From: JADJPO01 sp963828555 | GTDB lineage: Bacteria > Actinomycetota > Actinomycetes > Actinomycetales > Kineosporiaceae | Length of the DNA stretch: 64,000 bases | Reading direction: 5' to 3' | Assembly: GCA_963828555.1 (NCBI GenBank) | Contig: CAWHEL010000002.1 | Span: 1,612,001 to 1,676,000 of the forward strand | In this document: positions 41,730 through 50,597 of the stretch, in pieces | Position numbering within the stretch: position 1 is the stretch's first letter | How the letters are laid out: each line of letters begins with the position of its first letter | Notes under the pieces: generated by a model | What the model saw: the letters and a program-made list of their open reading frames with translations, nothing else | What the model was told of the DNA's origin: nothing | Database searches by the model: none | Made by a program: the position numbers and the translations under genes

Positions 41730-42521
41730 GTGCGCGTGGTCGAGGGGCCCGACTGGTTCCGGATCACCTCTTGGGGTGACGGGGTGACCCTGGTCCAGGA
41801 ACCTGCAGTGAATCCGCTGCTGTCGGCCAACATCTGGCACGTCCGTGGCCGCGATCGCGACCTGGTGGTCGACTCCGGTCTCGGCGTGGCATCTTTGCGG
41901 GCAGCGCTGCCCTGGATGTTCGAGAACGATCCGGTCCTGGTGCTCACCCACGCCCACCTCGATCACATGGGCGGTGCCCACGAGTTCGATCACTGTCTGG
42001 TGCACGCGACGGAACTGGCGGAGGTCCGAGCACCGGGCGCGACCAGCCTGTACACCGTGCCGCTACTCCGCGCCCTGGGCCTGCTGGACTCCGTACCCGC
42101 GGGTGAGGAGCTGCCCGAGTTGCTGATCCAGGCGCTGCCCTCAGCCTCCTACCAACCCAAGGACTACTCGCTGACTGCCGCCCCTTGGGCCGCTGCGGTC
42201 GCGGACGGCGGCACGATCGACCTGGGTGACCGCTGCTTCGCCGTGCTGCACCTACCGGGGCACACCGCGGGTTCGCTGAACCTCTACGAGGCGGCCACGG
42301 GGTACCTGTTCACCGGCGACGTGCTCTACGACGACGACCTGATCGACACGTGCCGCGGGGCGAACGTGGCGGACTACTGCCACACGATGCGGCGCCTGCT
42401 CCAGGTGCCGATCGAGCGCGCCCTGCCCGGGCACGGGCGAACGCTGTCACCCCCGCAGGTCCGGGCGATCGCCGAGGGATACCTCGCCCGGCGGTGCTCC
42501 GACGAGGAGCTGGTCCTGTAG
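41730..42521 (+). CDS. MBL-fold metallo-hydrolase
   Basis: A 263-residue metallo-beta-lactamase-fold protein. The metal motif is THAHLDHMGG (His-x-His-x-Asp-His, about residues 72-81). Further ligands are in LHLPGHTAGSL (near 175), FTGDVLYDD (near 195) and LPGHGRTL (near 232). The GTG at 41730 has AAGGAGC upstream. An in-frame ATG at 41697 would add 11 residues. Related proteins include glyoxalase II-like and quorum-quenching hydrolases; the exact substrate is unknown. It is divergent from the APH remnant. Confidence 0.8.
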   Translation: MRVVEGPDWFRITSWGDGVTLVQEPAVNPLLSANIWHVRGRDRDLVVDSGLGVASLRAALPWMFENDPVLVLTHAHLDHMGGAHEFDHCLVHATELAEVRAPGATSLYTVPLLRALGLLDSVPAGEELPELLIQALPSASYQPKDYSLTAAPWAAAVADGGTIDLGDRCFAVLHLPGHTAGSLNLYEAATGYLFTGDVLYDDDLIDTCRGANVADYCHTMRRLLQVPIERALPGHGRTLSPPQVRAIAEGYLARRCSDEELVL

Positions 42522-42635
42522 ACCGCCGGTAGAGTTGTCCGTCGCCAGAACGCAGTGCGGCGGACCAGGGCGTAGCGCACGCCGATTCCCTCGGAGCGCC
42601 GCTCGACCACGCCGGCCCGGACCAACGGGCTCAGG

Positions 42636-43337
42636 TCATCCGCCGTCACTGTGCTCGCCGGTGGGCAGTTGGGCCCGAAGTCCGGACAGCAGGATGTCGA
42701 GGCCGCGCTCGAGCTCAGCGGCGCCGTCGTAGGCGGCCAGGACCGGTGCCAGCCCACGCAGGAGGGGAAACTGCGTGAGCGGCAACCGGTGCAGTCCCAG
42801 CCGGAGCAGGTCGTCGCTCTCCTCGGGGTTCTCGACGAGCTCCTGGAGCTCGTTCAGCACGTGCCCGTGCAGGAAGCCGAAGAACGAGCGATAGATGTGC
42901 AGGGCGTCGACCTCCGTGAACCCTGCGCGCGTGAGCAGTTCCAGGCACGCCTCCAGCGGGCGCAGCGTCCCCAGCGGGCGCAGCGCGAGCGGCGTGGCGA
43001 GAGGGCGTGTGACGAGCAGCGGGACGACGTGCGGGTGAGCCAGGGCGAGGGCGCGGAAGTCCCGGGCGATCACGCGGAGTTGCCCGCCCCAATCGGGTGC
43101 GCTCGGCTCCAGTGTCAGTTGGTCGAGGACCATCTCGGCGACGCCGTCGAGCAGCGCGGTCTTGTTGGCGGCGTGGCGGTAGAGCGTCATCGGGTCACGG
43201 TGGAGAGCCTGCCCGAGGCGGCGCATGGACAGCCCCTCGATGCCGTCCCGATCGATCATCTCGAGGGCGGTGCTCAGCACGTGTTCACGGGTCAGGCGGG
43301 TGCGGCTACGCGCCGTTGGCGAGGGGGAATCGTGCAT
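42636..43337 (-). CDS. TetR/AcrR family transcriptional regulator (TetR C-terminal type)
   Basis: A 233-residue TetR-type repressor. The helix-turn-helix lies at about residues 17-65 (REHVLSTALEMIDRDGIEGLSM and GQALHRDPMTLYRHAANKTAL). The C-terminal domain resembles TetR class proteins (WGGQLRVIARDFRALALAHP and FRALALAHPHVVPLLVTRP in overlap). The ATG at 43337 faces a palindromic operator at 43408-43427. Its target is presumably the adjacent, now broken, permease locus or itself. Confidence 0.85.
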   Translation of the reverse strand: MHDSPSPTARSRTRLTREHVLSTALEMIDRDGIEGLSMRRLGQALHRDPMTLYRHAANKTALLDGVAEMVLDQLTLEPSAPDWGGQLRVIARDFRALALAHPHVVPLLVTRPLATPLALRPLGTLRPLEACLELLTRAGFTEVDALHIYRSFFGFLHGHVLNELQELVENPEESDDLLRLGLHRLPLTQFPLLRGLAPVLAAYDGAAELERGLDILLSGLRAQLPTGEHSDGG

Positions 43338-43407
43338 GTCCCTGGCCCTTCCTGTCGGTCGGTCCTGCCCGTCGCAGGGCCCAGATAGAGTCCGTCACCG
43401 TAGAACA

Positions 43408-43427
43408 ACAATGTAGTCCTACAGTGT
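43408..43427. promoter_or_regulatory. TetR operator candidate ACAATGTAGTCCTACAGTGT
   Basis: A 20-bp dyad, ACANNGTAGNNCTACNNTGT, has all 14 outer and inner positions complementary. It sits 71 bp upstream of the TetR start, in the gap between that gene and the divergent permease remnant, in a locally AT-rich patch where a promoter would be expected. This is a typical autoregulatory TetR site. Confidence 0.65.
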
Positions 43428-43488
43428 CGACACGCGCCCTCCAGCGGCGTTGACTGTTCTTACGCCGCGTGAGTGCGGCCTGGGGGTG

Positions 43489-44311
43489 AATCGCACTCGC
43501 TGCGCCACGGGATGGCTGTACCTGGCCCTGAGCATCGGGTTCATCGCGGTGGTCGCGCCGTTCGTCTGGATGGTCCTCGGCAGTTTCAAGGGAGAGGGCG
43601 AACCGCGTCAGGTGCCGCCGACGTGGTGGCCGGAGTCGCCCACCCTGGACAACTACCGCGACCTGTTCGACAAGCAGAACTTCCCCCGCTACTTCCTCAA
43701 CTCGACGGTCGAACCGGTCGTCGTCACCGCCGGCAACCTCGTCGTCTGCTCGATGCTCGGCTATGCCCTGGCCAAGCTGAACTTCCCCGGGAAGAAGGTG
43801 GTCTTCGGGCTCGTGATGGGCACGCTCATGATTCCCGGCATGGTGACCTTCGTGCCGCTGTTCGTGCTGGTCGCGAACCTCGGCGTGGTCGACTTCCTAC
43901 CCGGGGCTGATCCTGCCGTTCCTGGTGACGCCGTTCGGGGTGTTCCTGATGCGTCAGTTCATCGTCACCCTGCCGGACGATCTGCTCGACGCCGGGAGGG
44001 TCGACGGGGCGGGTGAACTGCGCATCTTCCGGCAGATCATCCTGCCGCTGTGCGGACCAGCGCTGGCCACCCTGGGCATCCTCACCTTCCTGGGCAGCTG
44101 GAACAGCTTCCTGTGGCCGCTGGTGGTGGCCCAGACCCAGACCCACTACACCCTGCCGGTGGCGCTGGCCCTGTTCTCCACGGGGCAGAACCAGGTCAAC
44201 TACGGCCTGCTCCTGGCCGGCGCCACCGTGCTGGTCGCGCCCATCCTCGTGGTCTTCCTGATCTTCCAGCGCCGGTTCATCGAAGGCATCGCCACCACGG
44301 GCATCAAGTGA
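43489..44311 (+). pseudogene. sugar ABC transporter permease (MalG type), frameshifted
   Basis: Reading from GTG 43489, helices typical of MalG permeases appear (YLALSIGFIAVVAPFVWMVL, LVMGTLMIPGMVTFVPLFVL). After VVDFLPG near 43903 the frame becomes non-homologous. The rest (GLILPFLVTPFGVFLMRQF, the coupling loop DAGRVDGAGELRIFRQI, and FQRRFIEGIATTGIK) continues in another frame to 44311. One extra G in the GGGG at about 43902-43905 accounts for it. The partner permease, binding protein and ATPase are missing, so this is a stranded remnant of a sugar-uptake operon. Confidence 0.75.
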
Positions 44312-44339
44312 GACCGTCCCCCATCGAGGAGAACCGGAC

Positions 44340-44905
44340 ATGAGCGCCGTTCCTGAGCCCGCTGCCCTGCGTACCCCGACGACCCGCCGCCAACTGCTCG
44401 TCGGCGGAGTGGCCCTGGCGGCCGTCGGTCTCACCGGCGCCCGAGCCGTGCCGGCCGGGGCGACGACGAACGTTCCGGTCGTGGACCGGCCGACCATTCA
44501 GCGGTGGGCCCGCGACACGTGGGCCTCGCTGGTCGCGATGACCGACCCCGGAACCGGCCTGCCGGCCGACAACATCAGCGCCCGTTGGCCTCACCCCGTC
44601 GCAGCGGATACACCTCTCCGACCAACATCGGTGGCTACCTCTGGAGCACTGTCGTGGCGCGCGAGCTCGGCCTCATCAGTGCCGCGGAATGCCGGCAGCG
44701 CCTGGCCCGGACGCTCACCACCATGGGACGGCTGCGCCACCACGCGCCGAGCGGCATGTTCTACAACTGGTACGACGAGGCCACCGGTGACGTCGTGACC
44801 GTGTGGCCCGAGGACGGCAACACCGTCTACCCCTTCCTGTCGAGCGTGGACAACGGCTGGTTCGCCGCCGCCCTGATGGTGGTCCGGAACGCCGAGCCGC
44901 GGGGT
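44340..44905 (+). pseudogene. exported DUF3131/glucoamylase-like protein, truncated and frameshifted
   Basis: The start is a twin-arginine-type signal (TPTTRRQLLVGGVALAAVGL, with cleavage after about residue 40) and a helical-toroid beginning (TWASLVAMTDPGTGLPADNI). A one-base shift near 44582-44585 moves the family region (SGYTSPTNIGGYLWSTVVAR, MFYNWYDEATGDVVT, VYPFLSSVDNGWFAAALMVV) to another frame. After VVRNAEP near 44900 homology ends abruptly and unrelated sequence begins. About two thirds of a normal protein of this family is missing. Confidence 0.6.
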
Positions 44906-46569
44906 ACCTGGTGCATCGCGGGCCCACGGCGGAAGGCCCGTTCGCCCCGGTGGACCACCATGGTGGCGACGTCCTGGCGATCCCCTGCCCGCCGTACCTG
45001 GACACCACCGGAGCGGTCGAGGTGGGCTACTGGTCTGCGGTGGCCAGCCTCGCTGAGGTGACCGTCGCCGGAACCCTGGGCCCGGCCGTGCCCGCCCGCT
45101 CGATGCCTCTCCTGGGCGTCCCCCCCGGGTGGGGGTGACTGTTGACGTGACCGAGGCTGGGACACCGCTGGCCAGACCGTGGCATCACATGATCGGCAGC
45201 GAGCGTCTGTCCCAGTTGCTCTCGCCGAAGCTGTCGGGTGGGCGGGTGATCGGTGAGGAGCTGCGCACCGCACTCACCCGCGTCCACGACGAGATCGGCG
45301 TGGAAACGGTCCGCGCACACGCGATCTTCCACGACGACACCGCCGTGTACCGCGAGGTCGACGGCCGGATCACCCACGACTTCTCGATCGTCGACCGGAT
45401 CTGCGACGCGGTGATCGAGATCGGGCTCGAGCCGGTCGTCGAGCTCGGTTTCATGCCGAGGGATCTCGCGTCCGACCCCGACCGCACCGTCTTCGCCTAC
45501 CGGGCGATCATCTCCCCGCCCAAGGACTACGATCGTTGGGGCGAGCTGGTCCGAGCCTGCGCGCAGCACCTGGTCGATCGCTACGGCCGGGAGCGGGTCG
45601 CGCGCTGGGACTTCGAGGTCTGGAACGAGCCCAATCTCGAGGTGTTCTGGTCCGGCACCCAGCAGGAGTGGCTCCACCTCTACGACGTGACGGCGGCGGC
45701 GCTGAAGAGCGTGGACATGCGGCTCGCCGTCGGCGGCCCGTCGTCGGCGGCTGCCGGATGGGTCGACGACCTGCTGGCGCACTGCCGGTTGTCAGGGTCG
45801 CCGGTGGACTTCGTGTCGACCCACACCTACGGCAGTCCCCCGCTCGACCTGCGGCCCACCCTGGCCCGGCACGGCTTCGAGCGGGCGAGGATCCTGTGGA
45901 CCGAGTGGGGGGTGACGCCGCGGCATTTCGATCCGATCAACGACTCGGTGTTCTCCGGGGTGTTCCTGCTGCGGGGGATGCGATCGGCGGCCGGCCGGGT
46001 CGACGCCCTGTCGTACTGGGTGGCCAGCGACCACTTCGAGGAGCTCGGCCCACCCCCCCGGCTGCTCCATGGGGGCTTCGGGCTGCAGACCGTGGGCAAC
46101 CTGCCCAAGCCCCGCTTCCACGCGCTCCGCATGCTCTCCCGGCTGGGCGAGCATGAACTCCCCGTGTCTGCGAACGGCGACGGCGCCGGGAGCCTGGTCG
46201 AGGTCCGGGCCAGTCGGGCCGGGGACGGGCACATCGCCCGTCCTGCTGTGGAACCTCACACTCGACCAGACCAAGGCTGCGGGTGACGCCGCCCTCGCGC
46301 GCCGGGTCGAGCTCAGTCTGCTCGGCATCGAGGGCGAGTGGCGGCTGCGTCAGACGCAGCTGTCGGCGGGCCGGGGCGACCTGGTCGCCGCGATCGACGG
46401 ACTCCAACTGGGCGATTGGCCCGAGAACGCCACCCAATGGGCCGATCTCGAGGCCGCCGCACAGCTGCCGGTGACCGAGTCCACGCTGATGGCGGCGGGA
46501 TCCGTCGAGATCGGGCTGACCCTGACGATGCCCTCGGCCGTCCTGATCGAGCTGGAACCGGTGATCTGA
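44906..46569 (+). pseudogene. GH39-type glycoside hydrolase, fused to the preceding remnant and frameshifted
   Basis: A first piece (GYLVHRGPTAEGPFAPVDHH, to about 45125) precedes a C7 run near 45119-45126 after which the frame changes. The catalytic barrel reads from about 45129: VDVTEAGTPLARPWHHMIGS, the acid/base motif DFEVWNEPNLEVFWSG, and the nucleophile region ILWTEWGVTP. This is typical of beta-xylosidase/iduronidase family GH39. At about 46235 an extra C in GCCC shifts the frame again, and the beta-sandwich tail (VLLWNLTLDQTKAAGD to VLIELEPVI) ends at 46569. With two internal shifts and a 5' fusion, it is unlikely to be functional. Confidence 0.7.
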
Positions 46570-46593
46570 GCGCCGGTCACCTCTGGGGCGCAC

Positions 46594-47514
46594 TCACGAC
46601 CTGGGGGGACCACCAGCCGCGGCGCGCAGCGCGGCGATCATCTGCCGGACGGCGGGCTGGTCGGCCAGGGTTGGGCGGGTCGCCAGCCAGATGTGGCGCG
46701 GCTCGGGCGGCGTGCGGAGCCGGCGGACGACGACGTGCTCGCGGACGGCGCCGAGCGCCAGCACCGGGGCCAGGGCGACTCCCAGCCCGACCGCGACGTA
46801 GCCCTGGGTCACCGCGAACTCGTCCCCCTCGGCCACCACACGGGGGCTGAAGCCGGCGCGACGGCAGGTGCTCATGGTGGCCTCGCGCACGTAGTCGACC
46901 GTCCCTGTGGTGACCACCCAGTCGCTCCGGGCCAGGCTGGCGACGTCCACCACCCGCCGCCGGGCCATCGGGTGGTCGGAGTGCAGCAGGAGCCGGTACT
47001 CGTCGTCCAGCAGATGCACCCGAGTCAGGTCGTCGCTGGGCTCGGCACCTCGGGTGAAGGGCTCGACGGTGACCACCAGTTCAACGTCACCGGCGCGCAG
47101 CCGGCGCATGGCGCCGTCCGTCTCGTCCACCAGGGGCATCACGTGCAGGTCGGGCATGGAGCGCCGCATCGACGCGATCGCCGGTGGCAGCAGGGACTCC
47201 CCGGCAGAGTGGAACGAGACCACGCGCAGCCGCCCGCGCCGTCCGGCGCGAAGATCGGCCAGGGCCGACTCCGCATCCTCGACGTCGGCCAGGATGCGGT
47301 GTGCATGCTCGGCCAGAAGTCGCCCGGCGGCGGTCGGTCGGACCCCGCGACCGGCCTTCTCGAACAGGGGTGAGCCGACCTCCGCCTCGAGCTGGGACAG
47401 CTGCTGACTGACCCCCGAGACGGTGTAGCCGAGGACGGCGGCGGCGGCGGTCAGCGTGCCTTCATCGATCACCGTGCGATGCACGTGCAGAAGCCGATTG
47501 GTCAGCACGGGCAC
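46594..47514 (-). CDS. LysR family transcriptional regulator
   Basis: A 306-residue LysR-type regulator. The winged helix is at residues 5-64 (GTLTAAAAVLGYTVSGVSQQLSQLEAEVG in two blocks). The effector-binding domain follows from about 90 (LRVVSFHSAGESLLPPAI), with the LysR pattern GDVELVVTVEP and VAVGLGVALAPVLAL. The GTG at 47514 is the start. It is divergent from the 44-residue membrane protein, with a classical T-N11-A site between them at 47536. Confidence 0.85.
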   Translation of the reverse strand: MPVLTNRLLHVHRTVIDEGTLTAAAAVLGYTVSGVSQQLSQLEAEVGSPLFEKAGRGVRPTAAGRLLAEHAHRILADVEDAESALADLRAGRRGRLRVVSFHSAGESLLPPAIASMRRSMPDLHVMPLVDETDGAMRRLRAGDVELVVTVEPFTRGAEPSDDLTRVHLLDDEYRLLLHSDHPMARRRVVDVASLARSDWVVTTGTVDYVREATMSTCRRAGFSPRVVAEGDEFAVTQGYVAVGLGVALAPVLALGAVREHVVVRRLRTPPEPRHIWLATRPTLADQPAVRQMIAALRAAAGGPPRS

Positions 47515-47535
47515 TCGATCCGCATGGTGTCATTG

Positions 47536-47550
47536 TTCAGGAATACTGAA
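47536..47550. promoter_or_regulatory. LysR-type site TTCAGGAATACTGAA
   Basis: A perfect dyad (TTCAG-N5-CTGAA) containing the T-N11-A core of LysR-family binding sites. It is 22 bp upstream of the LysR start and 112 bp upstream of the divergent small gene. It is the likely autoregulatory and activation site. Confidence 0.6.
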
Positions 47551-47661
47551 GGGTTCTTCAAGTACTCTCGCTGGATATCCAACAATGGGGCGGGCATGCT
47601 TGAGGTGTACCCACAGATCGTCCAATGTCCGGGGCCTCTCGGACCCGAGGGGGCAACCGCC

Positions 47662-47796
47662 ATGCTCGCCGTCTTCTTCATCGTCCTGTTCATCGCCTGC
47701 ATCGCCGCACCCTTCCTGGGTGTCGACACCAGCGACAGCCGCAGTGAGGGCGCTCACCCGGCCGAGGGCTGGTTCCCTGCCCTCGCCCCCCACTGA
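47662..47796 (+). CDS. small single-span membrane protein (44 aa)
   Basis: A 44-residue protein consisting of one membrane helix (MLAVFFIVLFIACIAAPFLG) and a polar tail (VDTSDSRSEGAHPAEGWFP). The ATG at 47662 follows GAGGGGGCA. Similar very short proteins of hydrophobic helix, then VDS/VDT and WFP, are scattered in actinomycetes without known function. The preceding LysR gene and shared operator suggest regulated expression. It is short enough to be missed by automated calling. Confidence is moderate because codon use and ribosome site support it but length is minimal. Confidence 0.5.
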   Translation: MLAVFFIVLFIACIAAPFLGVDTSDSRSEGAHPAEGWFPALAPH

Positions 47797-48018
47797 TCCC
47801 TGCGCATCCACATCGCTCCTTCCCCATGCCCCGCAGGGCCACTGACGTCGGTGCGTCCGTCCCCACGTCGGCGGTCCCTCGGGGCCATGAACCATGCTGG
47901 GGGCCGCGATTCCTCAGTCCGGGAGTGGGCGTTTCGTCACCTGTGGCGCGCGGCTGCCGTACCCTCGGTCCCCAGACGTGCAGTGATGGATCTTCGCAGG
48001 AGAGAAGGAGATTCGGCG

Positions 48019-48705
48019 ATGGCCGGTAAGTCCCGCAAGGCGGCGAAGGACAAGGCCCCCACGGTGGTGTCGGTGGCAGTGGCGCAGGTGCGTCGTGACA
48101 AGGCGGTGGCAGCTGTGGCTAAGGCCTCGGCCGCCCAGGCCGAACTGCACACGGCGGAGCAGGCCATCGCCGATCTGGACGTCCAGATCCACGCGTTGAA
48201 GACGGGGATCAAGGCCGCCCGGCAGCAGCTGACCACCGACCGTGCCTCGCTCGAGGGCGCGGTGAGGAGTCGCCGCAAGGCCAACCGCACGCTCCGCGAC
48301 GCCCGTGAGCTCGCCCGCGAGACCGCGCGCAAGGCCGAGCGCCGCCAGGCGAAAGTCTCGGACGAGGCCCCTGCGGACGCACCGGCCGAGCAGGTCGAGG
48401 CCCCAGCAGCCGAGGCCCCCGCGCCCGAGGCCCCCGCCGCGGAGCAGGCGCCGGCTACTCCCGAGGTGGCTGCGGCGGCCTCTGCCGCTCCGGTAGCCAA
48501 GGCCACGTCCCGCGTCCCACGGGCTCCTCGCACGCCCCGCGCCACCAAGGCGACGCCGGCCGTCAAGGCCCCAGCTGCGCGGACCTCCACCCGGGCGTCG
48601 AGCACGCGGACCAGTGCGGCGCCGTCCACGACGGCCAAGGCACCGGCAGCCAAGGCGCCCACGGCGACGGCTGCCCCGGCATCCGAGGGCAACGAGACGT
48701 CCTGA
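48019..48705 (+). CDS. histone H1-like Ala/Lys/Pro-rich protein with coiled-coil N-terminus
   Basis: A 228-residue low-complexity protein. Residues 1-115 form a helical, coiled-coil-prone region (KASAAQAELHTAEQAIADLD, LRDARELARETARKAERRQA). From about 120 the chain is acidic and Ala/Pro-rich (APAEQVEAPAAEAPAPEAPA), then basic with AK/AT/RT repeats (KATPAVKAPAARTSTRASS). The tail resembles histone H1-like and actinobacterial DNA-binding tails, so it may coat nucleic acid or a cell polymer. The ATG at 48019 has GAGAAGGAG upstream. No enzyme motif is present, and such composition makes homology unreliable. Confidence 0.7.
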   Translation: MAGKSRKAAKDKAPTVVSVAVAQVRRDKAVAAVAKASAAQAELHTAEQAIADLDVQIHALKTGIKAARQQLTTDRASLEGAVRSRRKANRTLRDARELARETARKAERRQAKVSDEAPADAPAEQVEAPAAEAPAPEAPAAEQAPATPEVAAAASAAPVAKATSRVPRAPRTPRATKATPAVKAPAARTSTRASSTRTSAAPSTTAKAPAAKAPTATAAPASEGNETS

Positions 48706-48793
48706 CCGACCATAGGTCGAGGTGATGCGTCGACGCCCTCAGGGGGCGACCGTCGCGCCGAACCCGACTCTGAGCGCGGGCTGATCGGGCAGG

Positions 48794-49660
48794 ATGTCCG
48801 CCGTGTCCCAGACGGTCGGTCGCCTCGTGCTGGACCGGCGCCGTCAAGATCCTCGCTGAGAACTGGGCGACGCACGCCGACGTCCGCCGTCGCTTCTCCG
48901 ACGAGGCGCGCCTGCTGCGCCGGGTGGACAGCGATCGGGTGGTGCGGGTCTACGACGTCGGCACGCTCGACGACGGTCGGCCCTACCTGGTGATGACCTA
49001 CGCGGACGGCGGGAGCCTGCACGACCCGATGGCCTCCCACGGACCGCCCTGGCCGATCGACCCGGTGCTGGCTGTGGTCGGCCCGGCCACCGATGTCTAC
49101 GGTCTGGCGATCACCGCCGGTCGGCTGCTCGGCGTGCCCGGACCACCCTGGCCGGCCACGCGCCTGGGTGATGTCCTGACCCGCGCCACCGCCCGCGGAT
49201 CCCCTCCCTCCCCAGAGGTCCGGGTGGGCCACTGGTCCAGACGACCACCCGCCCGCCGCAGTCGGGTGCTCGCCGCAGGGGTGCTCGCCGGGACCCCTCG
49301 CTGTCGCGTCCGGCAGCTACGCGGTCATGCGCGACCGGGACCTGCGCGTCGTGTCGGAACACCGCGCCGTGGCGGTGACCATGCCGGGGGACTTGTCGCC
49401 GTCGGCGGTTCTCACGCCGGCCGGGTGCGCCCGGCCGGTTGCGGCCGGTCGGAGTCGATGGAGGTCCAAGCCGACCAGTTGCGCGGCGCGGTGACGGTCT
49501 GGTCTCAGTGCCCGGACGAGGAACAGGTCTCCCTCGCCGGCCTGGTGGACCCCGACGACACCGGGTGGGTGGTCTGGGTGGAGGTCCGCTCGGTGCCGGG
49601 CAGCCCCGTGCTCAAAGGACGTGCTGAGCCGGCTGACTGTGGACGCCGGGCGGCGGATAC
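48794..49660 (+). pseudogene. serine/threonine protein kinase remnant (internal deletions, frameshifts)
   Basis: A Met at 48794 begins SAVSQTVGRLVLDRR, then the frame changes and joins VKILAENWATHADVRRRFSD in a different frame at 48843. This shows the glycine loop has been deleted while the VAIK-like lysine remains. The N-lobe continues (VVRVYDVGTLDDGRPYLVMT), but the catalytic HRD and DFG segments are missing and it jumps to PATDVYGLAITAGRLLG. The usual C-terminal exported region (SYAVMRDRDLRVVSEHRAVA) appears in yet another frame. At least three lesions make it a clear pseudogene. Confidence 0.7.
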
Positions 49661-49699
49661 GAGGGTAGGGACGCTCGTGACACTCGCGGCGCCGGGCGA

Positions 49700-50395
49700 T
49701 CAGCCGAAGGCGCTGCTCGGGAGGTCGCGCTCGCCGTCCATCAGGGCGGTGATCACTCGTGATGCAACCGCCTCCGGGTCCAGGCCCTGTGGGAGTCGGG
49801 GTGCGGTTCCGGTCACGGGTCGACCGGCCAGTCCGGTCTCGGTGTGCGGCGGTCGCGCGTCGATCAGGCGGATCCCCGCTCGGCGCACCTCTCGGGCCGC
49901 AGCGGAGTCGAAGGCGGTCAGCGCCGCCTTCGTGGCCGAGTAGGCGGCCATGCCCACTGTCGGCTGCTCGGCGACGACCGCACTGACATGGACGGCGAAC
50001 GGCGCGCGGCCGTCCTGGGCCGAGGCCACAAGATGGGGAAAGGCCGCCTGCAGCAACCGGATCGGGGCGAGGGTGTTCACCGTGAACAGCTCGACCAGCG
50101 CCGTATCGGGCAGCTCGGCCAGCGGCCCGAAGGCCACCACCCCCGACGCCACGACCAGTCCGTCCAGGCGGCCGTGCGCCGACGCCGCGGCGGACACTGC
50201 CTGGGCTGCGGCACCGGCGTCACGCAGGTCTCCGGTGACGACGCTCGCGTCCAGACCGAGTGAAGTCAGCCGGGCACGATCGCGCCCGAACAGGGTGAGT
50301 CGTGCGCCGGCCGTGGCGAGCCGCCGGCTGATCGGGGCGCCGAGCCCACCGGAGGCGCCGACCACGAGCACCGCGGCGTCACGCAAGGGAGTCAT
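49700..50395 (-). CDS. short-chain dehydrogenase/reductase
   Basis: A 231-residue SDR. The cofactor motif VVGASGGLGAPISRRL is at the N-terminus, and ASGVVAF replaces the usual NNAG. A probable catalytic Ser lies in VHVSAVVAEQP and the Tyr/Lys in AAYSATKAAL. The ATG at 50395 is used. It stands alone on the minus strand beside the kinase remnant, so context says nothing about its substrate. Confidence 0.8.
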   Translation of the reverse strand: MTPLRDAAVLVVGASGGLGAPISRRLATAGARLTLFGRDRARLTSLGLDASVVTGDLRDAGAAAQAVSAAASAHGRLDGLVVASGVVAFGPLAELPDTALVELFTVNTLAPIRLLQAAFPHLVASAQDGRAPFAVHVSAVVAEQPTVGMAAYSATKAALTAFDSAAAREVRRAGIRLIDARPPHTETGLAGRPVTGTAPRLPQGLDPEAVASRVITALMDGERDLPSSAFG

Positions 50396-50597
50396 CCTCA
50401 GACTGTGCCAGCCGAGCCCTCATCGGTCGACTCGTCGGTATGTGGCCACAGCGATGCCGCCGGACTGTTGTCGGCATCGACCCTCTCGTGGTTCCCTTCC
50501 CGGAGCCGTAGCCGCGCCGGCATGAAGGGAATCAGTCATCGCGCACTTCCTCGTCCTCCTGTTCCTGCTCGGTGGGGCCTTTCTCGCCCTGGCTCTG

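Noticed and set aside
42374..42757. Minus-strand frame after the TetR gene with an ArsR-like stretch (LVRAGVVERRSEGIGV)
   Set aside because: It overlaps both the hydrolase and TetR genes and only a short segment looks protein-like. At most it is a remnant; not supported as a gene.
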